Shown here piece by piece: positions 55,645-64,000 of a stretch of DNA of 64,000 bases. The notes below the pieces were generated by a model. That model was not told where the DNA came from. It ran no database searches and saw only the letters and a list, made by a program, of their open reading frames with translations. Location of the stretch: positions 62,001-126,000 of the forward strand of contig MU119311.1 of the NCBI GenBank assembly GCA_014904845.1, read 5' to 3'. The DNA comes from Acephala macrosclerotiorum. Lineage: Eukaryota > Ascomycota > Leotiomycetes > Helotiales > Mollisiaceae. A program made the position numbers and the translations under genes. Each line of letters begins with the position of its first letter. Position 1 is the stretch's first letter.

Positions 55645-57056
55645 ATGAGGAATTTCACCTCAAACCCTCGCCGGAAGGGCACTGGCCACGCACAAGCGAT
55701 TTTTCACGATTCACAAAGCAAACCAGGACCTGATCACAAAGCTAGTGATCTCGCCAGACGGACATTCAACTATTTCTACTCTTCAGCAAACGGATAATTT
55801 CAAGCACGAACGAAGTCTGAAAGCACCCTCGGAGAGAACGATCGCTTCGGCTATGTCGTCTGGCCCGTGACTATGTACGTCCTTCTATGCTGATTTGCCA
55901 TTTCAAAGGTCCCAGAGCCTCGAAGACTGTCGTTTTCATCTTGATGTGCTAATAGAACAATAGCATGGTACAGGCTGCTTCCGAAACTCTTTCTAGCATT
56001 GATAAGGCTGCAGTCGATAAATCCCTCTCCTGCTTACAAACTTATTGGAACCCCGAGCGGAGTGGCTTTTGCGCGTGGAAAATGTTCCCAGGCAACGAGG
56101 ACATTTACTATGACGATAACGGACATGCTGCCCAAGCCTTGGTCAGCGCGTTCGAAGCCACTAATGGCGGGAAATATCTCGAACAAGCAAAATCCATTCT
56201 TACGAGACTGATAATGCCCGCCGCGGAAAAGGACGGAGGTGTGCCGTGGCATACGAACAATCAAAATTGCCGGAACGCTTGCTCAACTGGACCCGCAGCG
56301 GTAGCGGCACTTCGCATTTACAATATCCAGAAAGATGAAAACCTTCTAAGGTTTGCAGAAAGAGCCCTTCGATGGCTTGTGACCAACCTCCGAGACCCAA
56401 AAGATGGTCTAATCTGGGATAGCTTTGTCATCGAGGCAAATGGTAATCGCAATATCAACAAGATGAAATGGACTTATAACACGGTAAGTACAGTGAAATT
56501 ATCTCACCAATTCTGGGAGATTATAGAACATCTGAAAGAGGATATTGACCTCGACATTCTAGGGCTTTGCCATTCACGGATTCGCGCTTCTCTATGGAAT
56601 TACCAAGAGCCAAGAGCATCTGGACATTGCAACCGCGTTCGCGAATGCTGCCATGAACTCGAACGCAGCCCTATTTGACCATTCAATCCCGAACGCTGAG
56701 AACCGAATGTATTCAGATAGCTCGTTCTTTCTGCACCATCTCGTTGATGGATACCACGCTTTAGCTCAGTTCAATTCCTCAGAAGAACTAGTACAGGAAG
56801 TACATCGCATAGCGCGCTGGGGACGGACCTGGATGTTTGACTCAGAAGATGGGTTGTACTTCCGTGGCAGCTGCCCGTACACCATTTCCCAGCCATTGGC
56901 AGACAAGTTCAACAAACAATTCGGCTTGCAGAAGGATCTCGAAGCCAATGGACAAGAACGCGATGAGCAAGGAAATGTAAGCTTGTACCTAGCCCTGAGG
57001 GCGTTTCTGTCTTAATTCCCATGCGCTCCTAGGTCCTTCATAATACTATTCACTAG
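55645..57056 (+). CDS. GH76-type alpha-1,6-mannanase-like protein, TAA in exon 1
   Basis: Exons are 55645-55874, 55964-56483, 56563-56976 and 57033-57056. Introns have GTACGT, GTAAGT and GTAAGC donors and all keep frame. The model has 396 codons including an internal TAA at 55795-55797 (codon 51). Exon 1 reads ASDLARRTFNYFYSSANG, stop, FQARTKSESTLGENDRFGY then V-V-W-P, a natural N-terminus for this fold. Exon 2 has YYDDNGHAAQALVSAFEATN with the adjacent Asp pair expected as catalytic in family GH76, and GVPWHTNNQNCRNACSTGP. Exon 3 has GFAIHGFALLYGITKSQEHL. A shortened protein could start at ATG 55965. No signal peptide is seen, unusual for GH76. Probably a recent loss-of-function allele (inference). 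Confidence 0.6.
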
Positions 57057-57340
57057 AGCTAATTCGTCGCGTAGTTGTGTAAGACATTGATAGGAAACGC
57101 AGGCTGGATACGCATCCTGTCAATAGCAGAACGGCTATGATGAGACTACGAGTCATAGCATCAGGCTCGCTCAAGCGACCGAATTTCATGGTCTCTGCTT
57201 GCTCGAGAGATTGACTTTCACCATGCAAGCTTCATCACCTTTCAAGAGCCTCAAATTTGCCGGGTTCACAAGGATCTCAGAGCTGGTTCTCACCATGACC
57301 CAAAAGCCTTTGTACATTAGCATTGCTACCTCCTCGAGGG

Positions 57341-58090
57341 CTATTTCTTCGCAGGCCGAATACAGCTCGTACAAGTAAAATTCTGCCCTGGAACCACAAA
57401 CGGTTCCTGTCCCACAAATGCAAATTTCTCATAAGCTGGCCTCCCCTTATCACTCGCATCAACGAAATACTCCAGTCCATCTTTGTCAGCTTGTTCTGTT
57501 GCTCATCCAACCAACATACTTGCCACACCCAGGCGCCTGTACTCTGGAATTGTGCCTAGCATGCAAAGATCTATCAAGAATAAATACGTGTTTCCGAAGC
57601 CAAGGAAAAGGGGCCGAACAGTAGTATTGTCTTTCTCCCATTAGTTCTTTTCTTTCCTTCCCAAGCTGCCCAATGAAATCATCACAAAGAACCCCATCAC
57701 TTTCCTCACTCCAAGCCGGGAATCGTTCCTCAGGAACTAATCTCTCCTCCCCAACCGGAATAAACCATTTCGCATACCCAACGATCCTCTCTTTCCCCTC
57801 CCTTGAGTGATCTTTCACAATCAAGAATTTGGCGGAGGGTTTATTGGCCACTGTGTGGGTCAGTGTTGGAAGCGAGTAGGAAGTGGAAGGGGAGGTAGGA
57901 TACTGTCAAATGAGTTGGCGGCGTGCCACCAGGAGTGGAGAGAGTGTGTGTTGGGAAACATGCGACGGACGAAGGGCTCTGGAAAGCAGGTGTACCAGAC
58001 GGATATTATTTCTGGGATTTCGGAAGGAGTTGTGAGGTGGAGTTTGAGGGAGGGGGTGTGGGAGATTTGGGGTTCGTCGGGTGAGGACAT
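57341..58090 (-). pseudogene. GNAT N-acetyltransferase relic
   Basis: From ATG 58090 the frame encodes LKLHLTTPSEIPEIISVWY and PEPFVRRMFPNTHSLHSWW. A 53-bp intron (57851-57903, GTATCC to CAG with CACTGAC) leads to KFLIVKDHSREGKERIVGYA then K-W-F-I-P, the central strand of a GNAT fold. Near 57630 a one-base shift is needed to reach LIDLCMLGTIPEYRRLGVAS, the acetyl-CoA-binding region. TGA at 57503-57505 follows V-G where fungal homologues usually have Trp. The frame then runs DGLEYFVDASDKGRPAYEKF to TAG 57341-57343. One shift and one nonsense codon make it a pseudogene. Fungal GNATs of this type act on small molecules. Acceptor unknown. Confidence 0.6.
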
Positions 58091-58498
58091 TTTTTGAGAT
58101 TTATGAGCGCGAAATGCTCTAAGTGAGTACTCAATCTGATAAGAAAGTATCGATGGCAGAGAAGGTGAATATATGGAAGGGCCCGAGGCGCGTGTACCCG
58201 GAGGCCCTGTGGTTTATGGAGATAGGGGCTGACTAACCGAGAAACCACTTAATCGCATCGGGCCGTAAACCTTGCTTCATTCGATGTAGCAGGGCGAGCG
58301 AATGCGGCTAGACGTGAAATTACATGTAGATTTAGAAACCAGAGTGAAAAGCTTGGAGTAAGCTATGCAGGTTCTGTAAGCACAACCAGTAGGCTTTCAG
58401 GGGTCGCACTTTCGTTGCTGACACGGGTATCCGAGTCGGCTATCAGGTCAAATCTCATTCGGCTATTCGACCTTTTTCATGCCGACTACATTCACGGG
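58091..58498. other. Intergenic, no gene recognised
   Basis: A 408-bp stretch between the GNAT start and the 3' end of the HET relic. Nothing identified. Confidence 0.4.
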
Positions 58499-60929
58499 CT
58501 AGTAGAAGACGATGTGCTTTCCAGGAAGGCTGTCGAAGAGCTTCAGCAACTTCTCAAATTGCGTCTCTTTCGACGCTGAATAGTCTTCACGAAGTCCCAG
58601 GCCCTGCGCATTATCGCAGCAGAAGCCCACCCTCTCCAGATGCATCGGATCTGAGCTTGATGCCTTGTTGAAACGACTCTTCCTCAATATTAAGGCTGCA
58701 AAGAGAGTAGTCGTCTTGAGAATTAAGAGAAAGTAATGTGTTTCTTCGATGTCGATTTCCGTCCCGCGCCCAGCAACATCTGGATATAATTTCGCCACCT
58801 TCCCTTTGTGGATGACTTTTACCTCCCATCCTACATTCGATTTGTATCCAGTCATATATCCGAGGAGGTCTTCCGGGAATGGAATCAATTTCGCTCTTTT
58901 CTCATTGGCGCATAGCAGCAGGGAGAAGTCTTCACGTTCGGCAGACTTCGTAATCTGCACAGCGCAAATAGGTCTTGTGCTCTCGATGTATGACCCTTCA
59001 TCAACTCTTCCATATCAGTTGTCCGTTGCAGGTTGGCTTTCGATCTTGTAGACCTCAAGTTCTCCGTTGCGGTTATCCTTGTCCATGTCTCGATGGTAGT
59101 AGGTCGCTGGCCCAGTCACCGAAGCCCAAGACCAGGAGGGGGCTTGAAAGGCCTCATGTCGGCGACTGATATATTGAGAGTCGTAGGGTTTCGCAATGTA
59201 CCACATCATGCACTCAACAAGTCTGATATTCCATAGGCCGGCGACGTAAGTATCCCAAGCGTAGGTAGTATGTATATGTCCCCTCAGGTGTGCTGAAGAA
59301 ATCCCAGAGAATGCAGGCAGGTAATCAGAAGGTTTCGTGAGTTGCAGCGCAGTGTAGCTTTCAACAGCCACCTTCCAGTTGCTGACAAGATCCAACGATT
59401 CTTGAGTGTGAAGTTCACACTCCCATCTAGTTATAGACCGACATTCCTATGCCAGCTCTTCAGTTCTGAAGATAAGTGTTCTCCTGGCTAGATGCCGTTC
59501 CTGAAAAGCCCATGCGCGAGTTGAGAGACGACTTAGTCCTAGGCCAGGCGAGCAATGAGCTACTGCGCCAAGAGGTTTGTCGAGTTGCTCCCTGACAAAG
59601 ATGCTGCCAATGAAATTTTTGGTATCGTGTATCTTGATCTCAATAACCTTTCTGTGGTGCTCTTTTCTCGCTGGTGAAGAAATCCTGATTGACAGTCTAC
59701 CATAGCGTCTGCGGGGAGATGACGAAATAGGCGTCAGTGAAAATCATTCGCATCCTAGCAGATTCTGTTGCCTAGTCCTTCTTAGAATCTTGTAGCATGC
59801 AAAAGGCGTCGATCCAGAGGTATGGGACTTGGAATGCCCTTGCCACTAGGACCGCGTCTCGCAAGGTATTTGGAAGGCTTGCCAATGGGGTGGCCCTGTC
59901 TTTTGTCAAAATGGTGGTCTGGGATACCCTAAATCACGTGAATTGGCGTGGAACACTTGGTATTTTAGGAGTCTATGTCCTCTAGATCTCTAGTAGAGCC
60001 AAGGACTTTCTGCACTCTTTTGCCCCTCAAAGGTGATCATTTTGACATCTTCGAGATTCTTGGTTGTGATGATTAGAGGTAAGGAATCTCCCCAGCAATA
60101 ACTCAGTTCAAGGTATTTCCTTCCAGCCTCCTTGGCGTCCCAGAGAACTGGGTCTCAGGGATCAGACCCTACCTTGAGTACTCGGGTAGGAAGCCGTGAT
60201 TCTTTGTATGGTGCGCATTTGAGATCGCAATGCCCGAAAATGCAGTCCGAAAGCTATTTGGAACACGGGGCTACAATTCTAGGCGATAGTGTGTCTTTCT
60301 GGATGCAACGAGCATGGCCAATGTCTTCCCAAGCGGCATCTTTGCCTATCTCAATCTCAGTAACTTCCTGAGTAGCTAATTTGACGCGGAACAAACTCAC
60401 CTTCTCCAACAAAGAATTCAAAAGCTTGGTAATGAGGGACAATTGTAACTTTGAGTCTTCCCCGAGGCTCCCGTAGAATCGGTCCGGTACCTCATTGGTA
60501 GTAGTACCCAACAGTGCTAGGTTTTTCAAAGTAGGTCTCAAACAGCGTAATCCCTTCGGGAGACTTGTGCTCGAACTTGGAAGCCCCATCAAGGCCTATG
60601 AATGCGGCCATACCGGAGAAAAGGAGGAAGCACTTTAGGCATTCGGGGTTTCGATCCTTAAAGAGGCTGAACACGCTGAAATCTGTGGCTCGGTCAGAGC
60701 TTGTATGTCATTGTAGAAATTGACTTTTGGAAGCTGGGGTAATACCAAGGCGACCTCCCTTGTGGAATCCGCATACATAGCACATTTCTTTTAGAGGAGG
60801 AAATTCGATGACCTCGTCGCCAGATACCTCGTCTTGGACGCTATCAGAGGAAGTCGAGCCGGGGCGTGCTTTCTTCAGCAGGAGACGCGAGAAGAAGTTC
60901 TTTTTTGCGCCCGGGGTGACCCCAGACAT
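58499..60929 (-). pseudogene. HET-domain protein relic
   Basis: From ATG 60929 the N-terminus includes FPPLKEMCYVCGFHKGGRLG. Later frames hold SRLPTRVLKVGSDP, then TGA (60155-60157), then AGRKYLELSYCWGDSLPLII and T-T-K-N-L, and LPNTLRDAVLVARAFQVPYL with W-I-D-A-F-C: the HET core in correct order. TAG at 59772-59774 (K-K-D-stop-A-T-E) and TAG at 59447-59449 (E-E-L-A-stop-E-C-R) replace positions where Trp is usual, in both cases TGG to TAG. Downstream, 59395-59015 reads LTKPSDYLPAFSGISSAHLR and APSWSWASVTGP, normal for HET C-termini, and 58960-58499 gives the tail. At least three stops and several shifts. A second HET gene, convergent in family but on the other strand, lies at 61.8 kb. Confidence 0.7.
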
Positions 60930-61799
60930 GCCAGAGGCTGGAGGCGTTCTGGAGCGAGGGAGTTTTTGAAGTTTTTGAGTTGACGTTCAGCTTCAGGTCT
61001 AGGTTTTCAGCTACTTCTGTTGTGGCGTTTCGCTTCGCCTCTTGTGGGCCAATCAGCTTTCAGCCGCGTCGCGTGTCGGGAGTTCATTACCCCTATCAAT
61101 TTGCCGATCACATACTTCGCGATGATTGGTTGGATCTATCGCAAAGTTTGACTGTTGTTTGCCATCAATCCTTACCTCTTCTGCGTGCTCACTTGGCCGC
61201 TTTGCTCACCTTCGCTTCACCTCATCCTCACCCATACTCACCAACCTCTCACTGCATCTCAACACCCCTTCGCCTCTACTTACCTTTGCTCACCTTACCC
61301 TTGGCAACTCGACCCTCGTCATCCTTAGTGTGGTACGGGGGGTGTGGCTATCCCAGCAATGTGATTCTCAATAGAGTCAACATTTGACGAGAAGGATCAA
61401 GGGGTCCGAACAGGCTCCCGGAGGCCAAGATAGGCCCCCTAGTATCAGTAGGCTACAACTCTCTCGGAATAAGGCTGATGATGCTAGAAATAGGCAGCAG
61501 AGCAGGAGAGTAAATTTTTGAATAGCTTCATCTGCTGTCGACAAATCGGAGGCCTTAGGAAGAGCAGGTGCACTCTGATGTGGTGAGGATTGCGCAGTGC
61601 GCCCCTGTACCAGACGCAGTGAGACCCTCTCCCTGCAGCCTTATCTATAATTAGTCATCTCTGCCACGACATTTATTACGTCTTCTCGCTTTCGCAGACT
61701 AACTCATACATTTATCAGAACTATATTAACTCCTTATTCCTCACGGGAGTGCCTAATCAGCAATTATCTCCTCGCCAAACCAAGCCCATCGAGACCAAG
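60930..61799. promoter_or_regulatory. Divergent region between two HET loci, CT-rich
   Basis: No gene called. The middle (about 61200-61330) is strongly pyrimidine-rich on the plus strand. A 135-codon frame at 60980-61387 looks like low-complexity read-through, not a gene. Confidence 0.4.
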
Positions 61800-63839
61800 A
61801 TGTCCGGAGCGACGTTGTATTAGTACCAATCATTAGAACCTCCAGGCAACGCGATCAGGCTTCTTACTTTGCTTCCGGGCGAATTCTCCGACGAAATCTT
61901 CTTGTCCATTTCACATGTAGAACTCGATAACAAAGACCATGTAAAATACGAAGCACTCTCGTATACTTGGGGCTCCAGTACTCATGATCTTGAAAAGATA
62001 CATATTTTGCAAACGAAGTCTCAAAGTGGCACCGATGTTACGTCTCTACATTACCTCAACATCAGGATGAATCTACTGTCGGCATTAAGGTATCTTCGAC
62101 TTCCAACCGCACCTCGAGTTCTTTGGATTGACGCGATATGCATTGACCAACAAAATATTGTGGAGAGAAGTCAGGAAGTTGGTCGTATGGGTGCAATTTA
62201 TAACAAAGCGGAGCAGGCCTTGGTGTGGCTCGGCCCAGATGATAGCAACACTCCAATGGCTTTGGAAACAATCAAGACTTTGAGTGCTGGTATAGTCATG
62301 GAGTGGCATCGTCGTGATTTTAGCACTCTCCCCGGGAGTGAAGCCGAGACTTTGAGAATCAGTCCAGAACATTCAGCTTTGGCGCTTGCACACTGGGTTG
62401 CACTGAACAAGTTTATCAAACGACCCTGGTTTCAGAGGTTATGGATCCGCCAAGAAGTCAGATTAGCTTCCAGGGTCCACGTAAAATGTGGCCATTTCCA
62501 CGCAGAATGGGAAGACATCGAAAAAGTTGCGATCTTCTTGGAGCATAGCAATCCCGCCAAAGATCATATCAGCATAAGTGACATATTGTTTTGTCGCTCG
62601 CTTTTCCCCTACCTGGGCTCTGATAGTTTGACGTACGTCTTACATCGATCTAGTATGTGCGGCTTCTCTGACGCTCGGGATCTGGTGTATGCGAATCTAT
62701 CGACTTCGACAACGATCAAAGCCCTTAAGATCAAACCAGATTATACTTTATCTGTCGCTGCGTTATACATGGATTTGGCCTGCCGGTATGTACAACAATT
62801 TGGCACGTTGGAGATCCTCCGTTCGTGCGATCTTCCAAACTTGCCACAGGACTTCATGTCCTTTGTCCCCGATTTTTCTGTTCCGAAGTCTGAATCTCGC
62901 CTCATTTCCGGCTACGCCCATGGGAATTCAAGGCACTTGCCGGTCAATACGAAAGGAAATACCCTCCAATTGATGGGTAAATTCGTAGCTAAGATTGATG
63001 GGTTTTCGGAGTTCCGAAAGCCCTTGACCAGAGATCTTGTCGGACGCGACAAGTACATTGAGATGGTCAAGATCTATCAGCAATGGGAGCCTAAAAATCT
63101 CATGACAGCAATGTATCCAGCAGGAGGAACTTTGCTTGATGCCTACATTACGTTATTGGCTGGAGGTTCCTTCAAAGAAACCTATCTCTCTAATCACCAC
63201 CCAACTATGGATGAAGCCAAAGAAGCGTTCCTCGCAGCTATGTGGTCTGGCGGAAATTGTGACGCGATCAGAAACCCAAAGTTTCGGCCATATCTAGAAG
63301 AGACGATGTCAGACAGAAGGGGTGAAGTTTTCTTCCAAACAGTCGAGGGCTATATTGGCACCTCGCCTGGAGGTGTTCAGATAGGAGATATCATCACTGT
63401 ACTAGTGGGTGGAGTTGTGCCATTCGTCTTGCGACCAGTGACAGACTATCAAGGTTGTTATCAGGTTGTAGGACCTTGCTACATTCCTGGTGTGATGTTC
63501 GGCGAAGCTCTCTTTGGTCCATTGCCAGAACCATGGCGATGTATAATTGACCAACGCCGCCATTGGTGTTTTCAACATGGACAGGATGGAAAGCCAACTT
63601 TGGAAGATCCACGGCTTTGGCTTTTGCCGCCTCCATGGCAAATGCATTTCTGCGACTATGACGAGGAGACAGGTCACTGCCTTGGAGATTGTATTGAGAA
63701 ACATAACAAAGATGGGAATCCGCTAGAGCGCTATTTTTTCAATACGCACTCAAAGGAGAAGAGCAGAGACGATCCTCGACTTGATTTGGCCGGCTTAGAG
63801 AAGGGAGGTATTATTCTAGAGAAATTTATATTAGTTTGA
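61800..63839 (+). CDS. HET-domain protein with TAG at codon 8
   Basis: From ATG 61800 the frame has TAG at 61821-61823, then is open for 672 codons to TGA 63837-63839. Around the TAG it reads L-Y-stop-YQSLEPPGNAIRLLTLLPG, a normal HET N-terminus, so only one codon is wrong. CAG to TAG is the likely change. HET motifs follow: YEALSYTWGS, LRYLRLPTAPRVLWIDAICI with D-Q-Q, ALVWLGPDDS and PWFQRLWIRQEVRLASRVHV. The C-terminus has GYIGTSPGGVQIGDIITVLV and VPFVLRP as in many HET proteins. The next in-frame ATG is about 60 codons further and inside the domain. An acceptor TTAG exactly at the stop could instead mark the start of exon 2 with an unseen exon 1. Status: probable recent pseudogene. Confidence 0.7.
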
Positions 63840-64000
63840 TTCTAAGGCTGAAAAATGGATCACGTGTAACTACACGAACGGGGTTCGAATTGGGCTCTTT
63901 AGCAATCTTTAAACTATCTTCTAATTTTAGTTGGGATAGTAGTAACCGTAGCAGAGGAGTCGAAACAGGCCCCCACCCACATGCTCTCGCCTGGGCTCAC

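Noticed and set aside
60980..61387. 135-codon plus-strand frame
   Set aside because: Composition reflects a CT-rich promoter-like tract (Leu/Pro/Ser/His runs), not a protein family.

Overview
The window looks like nuclear DNA of a filamentous ascomycete (Pezizomycotina, possibly Leotiomycetes; the class is inference). The reasons are short GT-AG introns of about 45-130 bp with CTAAC/CTGAC-type branch points, several HET-domain and 2EXR-domain genes, a mitochondrial acetylornithine aminotransferase, and blocks of almost pure A/T typical of repeat-induced point mutation (RIP). No rRNA, tRNA or CRISPR array was recognised.

Layout. 0.7-9.3 kb holds six 2EXR-domain loci. Three are relics, two have intact frames (5374-6586 and 7175-7959), and one is broken by a single frameshift (8538-9324). 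11-18 kb holds a C6-type transcription-factor relic, an intact protein of unknown function (13338-14225), and relics of a DAL5-like permease and an SSU1/TDT-like transporter. 18.4-22.4 kb holds an intact HET gene and a decayed piggyBac-type transposon with terminal inverted repeats of about 130 bp. 23.9-28.5 kb is a metabolic segment: a cupin, a QDR-like MFS transporter and a tyrosinase. 30-32 kb has a small secreted cysteine-rich protein cut by a TAG, then a Fic-family relic running into an AT island.

33-40 kb is mostly housekeeping or accessory: a GMC oxidoreductase, a small P-loop/coiled-coil protein, another 2EXR gene, ARG8-type aminotransferase and a hypothetical protein. 40.4-43.1 kb is an RTA1-like relic running into the largest AT island. 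43.8-48.0 kb is one large two-exon gene with a purine-nucleoside-phosphorylase-like domain, a long unassigned region, a Pro/Gln/Ala repeat and a C-terminal membrane segment. 48-55 kb has a ferric-reductase relic, a Baeyer-Villiger-type flavin monooxygenase and a 14-TM-type MFS transporter. 55.6-63.8 kb has a GH76 gene with one stop codon, a GNAT relic, a HET relic and a nearly full-length HET gene with a TAG at codon 8.

Two themes tie the window together. First, it is rich in families linked to fungal non-self recognition (three HET loci, a PNP-type protein). Second, many genes are decayed by changes that look like RIP (TGG to TAG/TGA, CAR to TAR), and each AT island lies beside a relic. Family calls come from motif recognition without database searches. 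Gene models with introns are reasoned from splice signals and frame continuity.
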